Shown: piece after piece, positions 22,017 to 31,877 of the stretch
Layout: each line of letters begins with the position of its first letter
How positions within the stretch are numbered: the first letter of the stretch is position 1
Source: Fonsecaea monophora
Taxonomy: Eukaryota; Ascomycota; Eurotiomycetes; Chaetothyriales; Herpotrichiellaceae
DNA: 64,000 nt
NCBI RefSeq assembly: GCF_001642475.1
Contig: NW_019174014.1
Coordinates: 62,001-126,000 of the forward strand
Direction of reading: 5' to 3'
Notes under the pieces: generated by a model
The model's database searches: none
What the model was told of the DNA's origin: nothing
What the model saw: the letters and a program-made list of their open reading frames with translations, nothing else
Made by a program: the position numbers and the translations under genes

Positions 22017-22994
22017 TTACTTCTTCTCTTGTCCCGTATGTTCTAACACTGTAGCCTCTTTCTTTGGAGGGCGTTCCCCAAATATCGTACTCCCTACCCG
22101 CACCTCACTACTACCCAACCTGACTGCGCTCTCAAAGTCCTCGGACATGCCCATGCTCAGCTCCAGTTCATCCTTGTCCTGCAGCCCCAGATCTGCGGCG
22201 AGTCGGTCGCGGGTGGCGCGGAGGGTGAGGAAGTCCTCGTTTTCGGTTTCCGCGGTCGTGGCCTTTGACCGCGCGATGGCGCCGATGGTCATGAGCCCCT
22301 GGAGGTGCAGGTTCGGACACTTTGTGTGGTCGCGGACGAGTCTGGTGAGGGAGACCAGCTCCGCCGAGTCCGGGTGCAGGCCGCTCTTGGACTCCTCGCC
22401 CGACGTGTTGACCTGGATGAAGACCCTCAGCTTCTCCTCCATGCCCGTGTCGGCCATGACCTGACGCCAACGGTCGCCGTGTTCCTTTTGTAATCGCTCG
22501 TTCCGCTCCGCGCGGCCTTTGTTCAAGAGGTTCGCCTTCTTCTCGCTGTCGACGCTCTCGACCGCCCACAGGTTGTCCACGTCCCTCGTCACCGGTACGC
22601 ACTTGTTCGACTGCAACCCGCCGATGAAGTGCCACTTGATCGTCTTAGGCAGCAGTCTCGACTTTTCCACCAACTCCTGCACGTAGTTCTCCCCGAAATG
22701 GTCGTGGCCTTGCCCTTGCGTCCCACCGCTGGCCGCGGGGGACGAGGTGTTTTCAGGCGCCGGCGCCGGACGATGAAGGGCGAGAATGTCAGAGGCAGGC
22801 TTCAGCTTCGATACAGCAACGACCCGCACAGGAGCTGCGGGCGGAGGACTCGTGCCTGCAGGCAAGGAAGCGCACCATGCGCCATGGACTCGTTGCTGGA
22901 CGGAAGTGAGGTTGTGCCAGAGGGCGGATGCGCGTTGTGGGTTTATGGAAATTTTCATGTCTGATGGGACTTCGGCGTCGTTTGTAGAGCTCAT
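22017..22994 (-). CDS. Pyridoxal 5'-phosphate homeostasis protein, YggS/PROSC family
   Basis: 325-residue single-domain PLP-binding protein of the alanine-racemase-like TIM-barrel fold, thought to buffer free PLP. The PLP lysine lies in VRVVAVSKLKP (about residues 57-67). The typical FGENYVQELVEKS, WHFIGGLQSNK, VFIQVNTSGEESKSG, LHLQGLMTIGA and LSMGMSEDFESAVRLGSSEV follow in the correct order. It is about 90 residues longer than bacterial members, because of an N-terminal stretch and a Pro/Ala/Gly-rich insert near 78-95 between strand 1 and the FGENY motif. A second ATG 12 codons in (MKISINP) is an alternative start. No intron is required. It lies 3' to EF-3 on the same strand, with about 490 bp between. 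Confidence 0.92.
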   Translation of the reverse strand: MSSTNDAEVPSDMKISINPQRASALWHNLTSVQQRVHGAWCASLPAGTSPPPAAPVRVVAVSKLKPASDILALHRPAPAPENTSSPAASGGTQGQGHDHFGENYVQELVEKSRLLPKTIKWHFIGGLQSNKCVPVTRDVDNLWAVESVDSEKKANLLNKGRAERNERLQKEHGDRWRQVMADTGMEEKLRVFIQVNTSGEESKSGLHPDSAELVSLTRLVRDHTKCPNLHLQGLMTIGAIARSKATTAETENEDFLTLRATRDRLAADLGLQDKDELELSMGMSEDFESAVRLGSSEVRVGSTIFGERPPKKEATVLEHTGQEKK

Positions 22995-23487
22995 TGTCGT
23001 ATTGACTAGTTATCTAGGTCGCTTGGTCTATTCGAGAAAAATGAGGGCGATCCACGATAAGCTGCAGAGGTTGAAGATCAGGGATTCATGTACATTGTAT
23101 ATGCTTCCTGGCGATAATGTAGTTTGTACCTCCGCCGGATACCACGTCATTGTTTCGATTGGAATCCGCGGCACAAACTCGCTCAACTATTACTGCACAA
23201 CACATCAAAATATTAACGTGAAAAAGTCCTCATTCATTAAACGGGGTATCCTCTCGTGGTGCCAGCCTGTCTATCAACATCATCAACCCATTGTCTATGG
23301 ACCCCGCAGCATATGCAAAATCCTAGTCAAACTTCCATATGGCAATCGAGTCCTAGTCTATAAGTCATTTTCCCACATGCCCAGTCTATCGTCTAACGTC
23401 CATGGTCGAACGGCGTGCATATCCATGGTATGGTCAAGATTTCGTGTGAAGAACGCCAACGCTATGAATTCAACCGTCTTACCACCC
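22995..23487. other. Intergenic space between EF-3 stop and YggS-family start
   Basis: 493 bp holding the EF-3 3' end and the promoter of the YggS-family gene, both on the minus strand. The plus strand is open for a long way here (22786-23502), but the frame has no family resemblance. Low-complexity AT-rich segments occur at 23080-23240. Confidence 0.4.
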
Positions 23488-26400
23488 TTATTCGTCGTCT
23501 GAATCAGGTGGGTGAGGTGTCCCAGGAGGTTTATTGAGCCATTCGATACTGGAAATCAAACCATTAGCACATGGTACAGAGACTGCTCGGGTAGGGTCAG
23601 AACTTACTGTCTCAGTCTTCTCCTCACTTCCCTTTCCTTCAACTGCGCCCTCGTCATCTTCTTTTTCTTCTTCGCCTTGAACTTCATATCGCTGTTGTCT
23701 TCGACGCCTGAGTTGACGGCGGAAGCGGTGGCGCTGGACACCGCGGAGCTGACATTACTGGACCCCGGGCGTGAGTCTTCAAACCGGTTCAGGTCGATAG
23801 CAAGGTGACCTTTGTGCGTCACTTTTCCGTTGGCCACATGCCACTGTTCCGGACACAACGCTCCAACAAATTCTTCGTTATGACTGATCATGACAACGCC
23901 ACCCTTGTAGTCGCGGATAGCCACAGCCAGACCACCTAGTGAATCTCGATCCAAGAAGTTGGTCGGTTCGTCGAGGACCAACAGGTGAGGGTTGTTCCAC
24001 ATGGCACCTGCTAGCACGACTTTCACTTTCTGGCCACCACTCAAACCCGAGATCTCGTTGTGGTTGGCGATTTCAGGATCTAGTCCAACGTCCTCAAAGT
24101 GCTTTGATATCACCTTGGGTTCGAGAATGCGATAACCTAGACCTTCACGCGATGCCTCGTGGTCATCAAACTCTTGGACCAACTTCTGAAAGCCCCATTC
24201 TAACAGGGTCTCTCTTGAGACCTGCGAGTTGAACTTGGGAAGCATGTTTCGCCATTTAACCTCGTACTGGAACGTCTTCTTGTACTTTTGCCGGCCGATC
24301 AGGTTCTCGATCTGTCTGGAACCCTTCCCATCTCCGAGGTCGATCCATTTATCCATCTGTGCCTTATCCTCAGCAGTGAGCTGCCGCGTAGCTTTCATCA
24401 AGACTTCTCGATCATCTCCATTGGCATATCTCCACTGTAGATACTGGTTTGGTGTTTTCTCCAAATGCATCTCGACGTGCTCCAATGCATGCTGCTTGAT
24501 GTATCCAATTCGTAGATTGGGATGCTTTTCCACCTTGCCCGTTTGAGGAATGGTTTCGCCAGTCAACAACTTGATCAGGGTGGATTTGCCTGCACCGTTG
24601 GCACCGATGATGGCGACTCGAGATGATAGACTTAGTTGACATGAAACGTCGGTCAAGCTAGGCTTAGATGCACCGGGATAGGTATAGCTGACGTTCGTCA
24701 TGCGGATGATAGACCGTGTGTTAGACTTGACGCCGCTGAGGATGCCAGGAGGAGGGAACTTGAATTGCACTTGCGTGGCTGATAGTGTGTAATAGCTCTT
24801 GCCTTCGGGCTTGACTTTGACGAATGCCGCGAGATTTCCAGGATAATGGACCAACTTCTTGTTCTCATAGTGATAAATGTCCGTGCATACTGCGTCGAGG
24901 AAGCCAGAGTCGTGGGACACGATCAACGAAGTGATTTCTGTGTGCTTCTGGAGATACTCCTCGAGCCACTTGACATTCGCCACATCCAGATGGTTGGTCG
25001 GTTCGTCGAGCAGGAGAACATCGGCCCTCATCAACATGGCCCTTGCCAAAGCCAGCTTCATCTTCCAGCCTCCGGACAACGAACCCACCTTGTGGGACTG
25101 TCGACCGTCGGGACCGGCTGTAAAGCCAACTTCGCTCAAGACTTCTGAGATTCGCGCTTTGCCTTCTTTGGCTATTTCGGGATCTTTGGACACATATTCA
25201 AGAATGCTGATATCAGCATCCTCGCCCTGATTGTGCTCCACGAAACACGTCTTCAGGACTTCCTTGGGCGGAAAACCTTCCAATTTCCCTTCAGCAATAC
25301 TCCGCATTAGAGTCGATTTCCCTGCGCCGTTACGGCCACACAGACCGTAGCGATGTCCCTTCAGAAGTCGTAGGTTAGTGTGCGAGAGTAGTAGCATACC
25401 GCCATACGCAAGCGAGAATTCGGCATTGACAATCTCGACCTCGTTCGGGTCCTCAACAACTGAAGCCCCAAATCTTTTGTGATCCTCTTCCACAAAGTGC
25501 TTCTGCACAGCCTCAGCAACAGCTGTACAGAGCTCGTCTGGTAGCATGTACTTCAGATACGGTCCAACCCGGGAGGGAATGCGTGAGAAGACTCGAGAAT
25601 TGACGTCTTCTCTAACCATTTCCGAGACATAGGTCTGGCCGGTCTTCCATACCGACATATCCTCTTTGTTGAGACCGCCTTGGGCGCGAATTGAGCTGTC
25701 CAGGACTTTTAGAACGTCATCAGTGGTTGTTCTCGCAATTTGGCCATTGGTCACCCCATCTTTATCGTCGCCCATAGCTTTCTTCATCACATTGACGGCT
25801 CTGGTGGCGAGTTCTCGGACTTCGGGGAGTGACGCATTGTCTTTCACCCTTTGCACGCCAGGCTGTAATTTGGGCAGAAAGGTTCTAGCCTCGACGGGAT
25901 CGTGCACGAGCTTGGTCAAGTTCTCCACGACAACTACTGTCTGGCGGAGAACTTCTTGAGATGTCGTCGGCGTGTTGAGTGATCGTTCCAGCAACGGGGT
26001 AAGAAGAGCGAGAACAGGAGAGGTGACGATGGCGACAAAGGTCGTTTGAGAAAGGGCGTGAATCGCTTTCTGGAGAGTCTGGGCGGACGGGTTTTTCATG
26101 GTGTCGATGAGCAGGGGTATCCGAGGGGCTACATCGTCGTTTTGGAGCAAAGTCGTGAGCGAGGTCATGGTCTTGGTGGCGGCTTTGGCGACTTCAGCTT
26201 TGAGATCGTGCATACCACCCTCCACAACTGGGATAAGCTCCTTGAGCGTTTTACCCATAGAATCCCGCAATACATCCTTAGCTTGTTCCTCCTCTTTCGT
26301 GCCTGTTCCCATCTGGGCCTTGTCGGCCATCTTTCCCAAGAGAGTGTAAGCACCCACAGTGCCTTGCCATTTTCCAGTTGGTTTGGACAGATAGGCCTGT

Positions 26401-26900
26401 AAAGCCGGGAGGAGGCCTATGACCATGGCCTCGGGTGCGAGATTCTTGAACAGTTCGTCGACGGCGTATTGCGCCGACTCACGAACTGAAGAACCCTTGT
26501 CGGCCAACCCATCGAGGACCAGATTGAAGAGGCCACCGTCCTGGATCAGGAAGACCACTTCACTCAGCGGCTGCTCACGGGGAAATCGCTCAAACATGGC
26601 CCCGAGGATGAACATGGCGCTTTCCCGTTTGGCGCCATTCTTCTTGTCTGCGGCGGCCTTTTTTATCTCTGGTATGAGGTTGTAAGAGACAAGACCCCGA
26701 ATCCCCACCGATTGGATAAGGAGGTTTGTGAGGGCATATGCAGCATCGAGGGAAGTCTGGGCGGAATTGGTGTCGACAATAGTTTTCAGAATGCTGCTGA
26801 CTTCTTCGGACGCTGGAGCGACGCCGGAAAAGTTGGACTTCGAAGGAACGACCGTCGTCGCCATTGCGGGAGCCAAGGGAGGGCTTTCGATGTGTGGCAT
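23488..26900 (-). CDS. Translation elongation factor 3 (EF-3), ABC-F ATPase
   Basis: Fungus-specific ribosome-bound ATPase needed for E-site tRNA release. Model: exon 1 23608-26900 and exon 2 23488-23548, with a 59-nt intron (23549-23607, GTAAGT/CCAG). The product is 1117 residues. Without the last exon the protein stops at RRRLRQ; splicing gives RRRLRHIEWLNKPPGTP and an acidic end, as in other EF-3. HEAT repeats span about 30-350. ABC1 has GRNGAGKSTLMRS, LSGGWKMKLALARAM and LLLDEPTNHLD. ABC2 has GANGAGKSTLIKLLTGE, an inserted chromodomain-like segment (QYLQWRYANGDD to WRNMLPKFNSQ), LSGGQKVKVVLAGAMW and LVLDEPTNFLD. The basic Lys-rich tail (KFKAKKKKKMTRAQLK) is the ribosome-binding C-terminus. 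An ATG 12 codons inside (MATTVVPSK) is a possible alternative start. Confidence 0.95.
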
Positions 26901-27661
26901 TACTTTGCACCTGAAATTCCGTGCAGCGCGGAACTTCTAGGTCTCCCGAAAACAAACAGTAAAAATCGAACTGGAGAAAAAAACTTGAACACAGAAGGCT
27001 GTACGGATCAACAAGAACGATGGTGTCGCTCCCTATGCCACCTCAGCCCGCGCAGGAGTGGAAAGTAACCCAAGGGGAAGACACAAAACAATAGAAAAAG
27101 AATAAATTGCAGAAGCGACGAGGGGCGTGTCGGTGGAGAAGAGGAGCCTATGAGAGAGATCTGACACTGCCTGCGCCCACCAGCCGCTGACTTCACTGGC
27201 TGCTTTGGAAGGATGGAAGATAATTTTTTTCCTTTCAGCCTTGTTTGAAATTTTTTGGGGGCACCGGCCGGATACCAGGGGTAGTTTCTAATCGATAAGA
27301 GATAGGCGGAGCAGGGCGCTGTTGGGGGCCGCCAGAGGGGGTTGGTTGACTGACTAAGCAGCATAATATACTTGTATTATTTCCGTTGCCACCATGGCGA
27401 AAATGATTTCGATTCTCCTCCAACACCAAGTAAACACCTGGTCATGCAGTAACTAGAAGCTTTTGGCTACAACAATATATCTACAGTGAAATCCCCAGCT
27501 CGAAAAACATTCTTTTATCCACATCACGTCATCATATAGAAGTGAGGCATTCTCAGTGCCTGGTCTCATAAGATGGACAGACCAGCGGCTTCACAGCAGT
27601 GCTCAACAGAACAGGTGTCAAACAAGGCTATGCCCCATGATAGTGCATCAGCATCTTGTCA
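26901..27661. promoter_or_regulatory. EF-3 promoter region and mclA 3' flank
   Basis: 761 bp between the EF-3 start and the stop of the methylisocitrate lyase gene (both minus strand). On the minus strand long pyrimidine tracts (for example near 26960-26990 and 27215-27260) precede EF-3. This is common in promoters and 5' UTRs of strongly expressed fungal translation genes. A 5' UTR intron is possible but not demonstrable. Confidence 0.45.
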
Positions 27662-29443
27662 TTAGAAGCCTGCCTCTGTATTGCCTTCACCCATACTCCG
27701 GCTAGAACTGCTGCCGCTTTGAATGGCGCCAATGATTCCATCGATATATGGCGCTCCACTCCACTTCTGATGAGTGAGAACATCAACCCCAAGCTCCTTC
27801 TCTCGACTCTGGACCAGCCTGACATAGGCGAGCATTCCGTCTTCCTTAAAGCCTCGCGACAGCTCCGCGCTAATCGTGGCCGTGGAATGGAGTCCGGCAA
27901 GGGAGATCAGCTGAAGCACGAAGCCTTCCGTGGCAAGATCCCATACGAATGACTTGAGCGAAGTATCGTTGAAGCCCTGACCCATCCAGTTGAACGACGG
28001 GCTCAGATTATACACAAGTTTTTTGCCAGGGTAGGCCTCACGGATCTCCCGAGCGAAACCGGCAGCTTTCGACACGCTGGGGTCGGCAGTCTCCAGCCAG
28101 AGAAGGTCTGCATAAGGGGCGAACTCAATGGCACGCTTGGTTGCAGCAGGAATGCCTGCTCGGTAATGGTAGAAACCTTCGCGAGTTCGAGGGACGTCGC
28201 AAGACCAACCCACGGGCGACTTGGTATATTGAGAAGAGAGTTTGCGGCGTGAAGAGAGGGACATGTTGCGATCTGCTTTGGTTTTGGCGAGATATTCCGA
28301 GGCATCTCCGCCTTCAGCTTTGATGTGGGCTTCGACAGCTTCGTCAAATGTGACCAGCTTGTGCTTCTTGACCCATTCAGCTTCAAACTTGTCCACTTCT
28401 GGTCCATCGGCTCCGTTCAGCTCCATCTCCTGGAGAACCTCGGCCAGCGGAGCGGTGTCTTCGGTTACACCAAGGATATACTCGTGATCCCGCACGTCGA
28501 TGGCGCTGGAGAGTAGTTTGCCACTCTCCGAGTCAGTTCGGGCAATGACGAGGTTCTCGCTGCCCATCATATCCCATTGAAATCTTGCGGCGACGAGGCG
28601 GTTGATGTGGTCGCCCACAGGTACCAACACTTTTCCTGCCAAATGACCGCATTTCTTGCCCCCGTGGAGCTGGTCCTCGAAATGCACTGCCGCAGCACCA
28701 TTCTCGGCGAAGAGCTTCGCCAGCTTGATCACGGCGGACAATCCACCGTGTCCGGTGTCTCCATCTGCGACGATAGGTCTCATGTAGTCGATGTAAGGGG
28801 TCTTCTTCCGTTCTTCCGCAGTCATCTTCCGCCGTGCGTCGAAATGTTTGCGGTCGTGGAGTTGCTGAGCTTTAAACAGTCGCTGAACTTGATTAGGAAC
28901 CGTGTTATAAGGATAGTCGCCGAAGTCTGCCGAAACCTCATTTGTGGTTGTGAGAACGGATGAGCAGGCCCAGCCCGATACATAGAGAATCTCTTGGTTG
29001 GGCGCCTGCTGCGTCATCTGGACGGGATCAATTGCTCCCATGGTGTGGACTGGCTTGCCCTCGGCTGCTCTCTCTTCCAACAAATTGAAGAGTTTCCTCG
29101 CCATGAGCGAGCTAGGATATACCTGCTGCAACGTCCCTCGTTTGCTCACAACATCTTCTGGTCTGTAAGGTCTTTTGATGCCCTTGTATCTCGGTGATGC
29201 CCACCATGCCTTCACATCTTCTACTTGTTGCTTGAACAAAACGTCTTCTGCGTCGCCAGCTTTGTCCTCGGTCGAGAGAAGTTGAAACGAGTCGGAAGGT
29301 AGTGAAGTGGACACGGGAGGGTTCACTGCAGGTAACGAGGACAGATATCGGGGCATAGCTGCGAAAATTGGTTTTGATACTGTTGCTCTTGTGGTATGTC
29401 TGGCTGCGAGCCTTGGAAGGCTCCTGGGTAGGCGTCGAAGCAT
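27662..29443 (-). CDS. mclA: 2-methylisocitrate lyase, mitochondrial (methylcitrate cycle)
   Basis: Cleaves 2-methylisocitrate to pyruvate and succinate, completing propionyl-CoA detoxification in the mitochondrial matrix. From the ATG at 29443 the protein is 593 residues and begins MLRRLPRSLPRLAARHTTRA, an Arg-rich, acid-free presequence. The frame is open to 29620, but the extra 59 residues spoil this presequence, so I chose 29443. The isocitrate-lyase-superfamily catalytic motif is present as KKCGHLAGKVLVP, with VEDVKAWWASPRYKG at the start of the domain and LVYNLSPSFNWMGQGF late. The residues after the motif (INRLVAARFQWDMMG) look like the fungal methylisocitrate-lyase branch rather than glyoxylate-cycle AcuD. 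The divergent neighbour is a methylcitrate-synthase-like gene, which supports the assignment. Glyoxylate isocitrate lyase is the alternative. Confidence 0.85.
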   Translation of the reverse strand: MLRRLPRSLPRLAARHTTRATVSKPIFAAMPRYLSSLPAVNPPVSTSLPSDSFQLLSTEDKAGDAEDVLFKQQVEDVKAWWASPRYKGIKRPYRPEDVVSKRGTLQQVYPSSLMARKLFNLLEERAAEGKPVHTMGAIDPVQMTQQAPNQEILYVSGWACSSVLTTTNEVSADFGDYPYNTVPNQVQRLFKAQQLHDRKHFDARRKMTAEERKKTPYIDYMRPIVADGDTGHGGLSAVIKLAKLFAENGAAAVHFEDQLHGGKKCGHLAGKVLVPVGDHINRLVAARFQWDMMGSENLVIARTDSESGKLLSSAIDVRDHEYILGVTEDTAPLAEVLQEMELNGADGPEVDKFEAEWVKKHKLVTFDEAVEAHIKAEGGDASEYLAKTKADRNMSLSSRRKLSSQYTKSPVGWSCDVPRTREGFYHYRAGIPAATKRAIEFAPYADLLWLETADPSVSKAAGFAREIREAYPGKKLVYNLSPSFNWMGQGFNDTSLKSFVWDLATEGFVLQLISLAGLHSTATISAELSRGFKEDGMLAYVRLVQSREKELGVDVLTHQKWSGAPYIDGIIGAIQSGSSSSRSMGEGNTEAGF

Positions 29444-30089
29444 TGTTCTTGCGATATCACTGACCTCTTCTAAACATTCCAAACAATAGCAATGTGGAAA
29501 TGGACGAACGGCACTCCCTTGGGTTATAGCATTAAGAAATGGCGCACCTCTATGAGCCTTGCGGACGGCAGCCCGAAATTGCTTGGTAAGAAATAAACAC
29601 CTCGATCGTGGAGAAACCACTGTCGAGGGCTCTCAGAGCTGCTGGAGATGCTGGAGACAACGAGCCTCTCCCGACTTCGGGCCGCGAAGCGACGAGCTCC
29701 GGCAGGGTCTGTGGGGGGTTTTTGAGGAGAAACGGAGGGCTGGAAAGTGCCTCGGGACATCGGTTAGGCTCGGAGCTTTTGTTCATGGGCTGAGGCTGTC
29801 CACCGAAAATGCGCCTTTCACAAGGGGCTGGTAGGCTTGTCGCTAATAGCGAAGTTCGGACTTCACATTTTTTTGGTTCAAAGCAAAAAGCTCTTGCATG
29901 CCGCATTCTTGCAGAATACTGTTAGCTTTCTCGACTCTCACCTTCACCACCAGTGCTCGCACACTATCTTTTCGCGGTGTCGACATCTTCTCTCACTGCG
30001 TCCATTGAAGTCCACGAACCCCGCTCAGGAAGCACCGTCTCAGCAAACAATAGAGACACAAGCTGTGAATAGGAGGATTGTTGATTGCA
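29444..30089. promoter_or_regulatory. Divergent promoter between methylcitrate-cycle genes
   Basis: 646 bp between the start codons of the lyase (minus) and the synthase (plus). Several CGG triplets are present, including a near-palindrome CCCGA-CT-TCGGG at 29670-29681. These could be zinc-cluster regulator sites, but this is a weak inference. Co-regulation by propionate is expected from the pathway. Confidence 0.45.
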
Positions 30090-31496
30090 ATGGCTGCCAC
30101 AACCAGGACCACCCAGCACGCCCTGAGAAGCCTTCGTGCTGCTTCGTCAACTCGGCCCTATGCCTCCTTGACCCTTCGGACGTACGCCTCCTCTGCCGAG
30201 CCCGACCTCAAGGCTACGCTTCAGTCTGTCATCCCTGAGAAACGAGAATTGCTCAAGCAGGTCAAGAGCCATGCCGATAAGAAGATTGGAGACATTACTG
30301 TCGGCCAAGTTATCGGCGGCATGAGAACAATGAAGTCCATGGTTTGGGAGGGTAGCGTGTTGGATGCCAATGAAGGCATCCGCTTCCACGGCCGAACCAT
30401 CGCCGACTGCCAAAAGGAGCTCCCCAAAGGCACCTCTGGGACCGAGATGTTGCCTGAGGCTATGTTCTGGCTCCTTTTGACCGGCAAAGTCCCTTCCACC
30501 TCCCAGGTTCGAGCCCTCTCGCGCGAGTTGGCCGAGAAGTCGGACCTCCCACCCCATGTCGTCTCAATGCTCCGCTCATTCGACAAGAATGTCCACCCGA
30601 TGACGCAGCTGTCGTGCGCCGTTGCTGCTCTCAACACCGAATCCAAATTTGCGAAGAAGTATGCAGAGGGTTTGAACAAGGCGGACTACTGGGATTCTAC
30701 CTTTGACGACAGCATCAACCTTCTCGCCAAGCTGCCTCGTGTGGCTGCGGCAATCTTTGACAAGTCTGCACTCGACCTGCCCCTGGACCTTGACCAGGAC
30801 TGGGCTTACAACTTCGCGAAACTCCTCGGGAAGCCAGGGAAGGAGAACGAGGGCTTCCAGGACTTGCTTCGTCTTTACCTCGCACTTCACGGAGATCACG
30901 AGGGTGGCAATGTCTCGGCTCACGCAACTCACCTGGTCGGGTCTGCTCTTTCTGACCCATTCCTGTCGTACTCTGCTGGCTTGCTGGGTTTGGCCGGACC
31001 TCTGCACGGTCTTGCTGCCCAGGAGGTCCTCCGCTGGATCTTGAAGATGCAGGCGCAAATCGGTGAAAACTTCTCTGACAAAGACGTCAGAGACTACCTC
31101 TGGGCAACTCTTCGCTCCGGCCAGGTTGTCCCGGGCTACGGTCACGGTGTGCTCCGCAAGCCTGACCCACGATTCAAGGCATTGATTGACTTCGGTGATG
31201 CCCGTGAGGACATTGCGAACAACCCCGTCTATCGGCTGGTCAAGAAGAACAGCGAGATTGCGCCAGGCGTCTTGACCGAACACGGCAAGACCAAAAATCC
31301 TCATCCCAACGTCGACAGTGCTTCGGGTGTCCTCTTCCACCACTACGGCTTCCAGGATCCCTTGTACTACACCGTCACTTTTGGAGTCAGCAGAGGTCTT
31401 GGTCCTTTGGCGCAACTGATCTGGGATCGTGCTCTGGGCATGCCAATTGAGCGACCCAAGAGCATCAATCTCGAAGGACTCTTGAAATTGGTGTAA
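30090..31496 (+). CDS. mcsA: 2-methylcitrate synthase / citrate synthase, mitochondrial
   Basis: Condenses propionyl-CoA (and acetyl-CoA) with oxaloacetate. It is a 468-residue single-exon protein starting at the ATG at 30090. A presequence rich in Ala/Arg/Ser/Thr ends near RTYASSAEPDLKATLQSVIP. Citrate-synthase motifs are in order: GIRFHGRTIADCQKELPKG, LYLALHGDHEGGNVSAHATH, SAGLLGLAGPLHGLAAQEV (first catalytic His), VVPGYGHGVLRKPDPRF (second catalytic His) and FGVSRGLGPLAQLIWDRALG. The N-terminal AEPDLKAT start and the TEHGKTKNPHPNVDSASGVL segment resemble fungal McsA as I remember it, more than the housekeeping CitA. Placement opposite methylisocitrate lyase supports the methylcitrate role. 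I cannot exclude the general citrate synthase without a tree. Confidence 0.85.
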   Translation: MAATTRTTQHALRSLRAASSTRPYASLTLRTYASSAEPDLKATLQSVIPEKRELLKQVKSHADKKIGDITVGQVIGGMRTMKSMVWEGSVLDANEGIRFHGRTIADCQKELPKGTSGTEMLPEAMFWLLLTGKVPSTSQVRALSRELAEKSDLPPHVVSMLRSFDKNVHPMTQLSCAVAALNTESKFAKKYAEGLNKADYWDSTFDDSINLLAKLPRVAAAIFDKSALDLPLDLDQDWAYNFAKLLGKPGKENEGFQDLLRLYLALHGDHEGGNVSAHATHLVGSALSDPFLSYSAGLLGLAGPLHGLAAQEVLRWILKMQAQIGENFSDKDVRDYLWATLRSGQVVPGYGHGVLRKPDPRFKALIDFGDAREDIANNPVYRLVKKNSEIAPGVLTEHGKTKNPHPNVDSASGVLFHHYGFQDPLYYTVTFGVSRGLGPLAQLIWDRALGMPIERPKSINLEGLLKLV

Positions 31497-31877
31497 ACCT
31501 TCTCTGTCTACCAGGAATCGTTGTACATAAATTTGCCTTGTTTACGTGGATGGACCGGCGTCCTTAGTCTGTGTTGTACAGCCAACAGGGCGCTTCTCAA
31601 AACTTCTCAAAATGATAGCAAAATTCTAGATCAAATGCTCCGAACTTGTCCTGCGACATTTCCCTCTGTGGTGACACGTGATGTGACGGAATAATGTTGT
31701 TCCGTTGCCATCTGCTGCTTGTTTGGGTTCTGACTTTACCTGTGACCTGCCTGACCAAAAGAATGCTTGATCCTCTCAATGACCTGACCGCCACACTCTC
31801 GCTTGGTCTCAAAGACTACTCGTCAGGAAGACAGAGTTTCCACACCATACCGAGCCCTCGGAAACTCCGACCACGGT
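31497..31877. other. Convergent 3'-3' space
   Basis: 381 bp between the stops of the synthase gene (plus) and the GH16 gene (minus). No gene-like frame is seen. Confidence 0.4.

Noticed and set aside
22786..23502. 238-codon plus-strand open frame
   Set aside because: Starts antisense to the YggS-family gene and runs through intergenic DNA; no protein-family character.
29444..29620. 59-residue N-terminal extension of methylisocitrate lyase
   Set aside because: The inner ATG gives a textbook mitochondrial presequence; the extension contains acidic and Cys-rich stretches unlike one.
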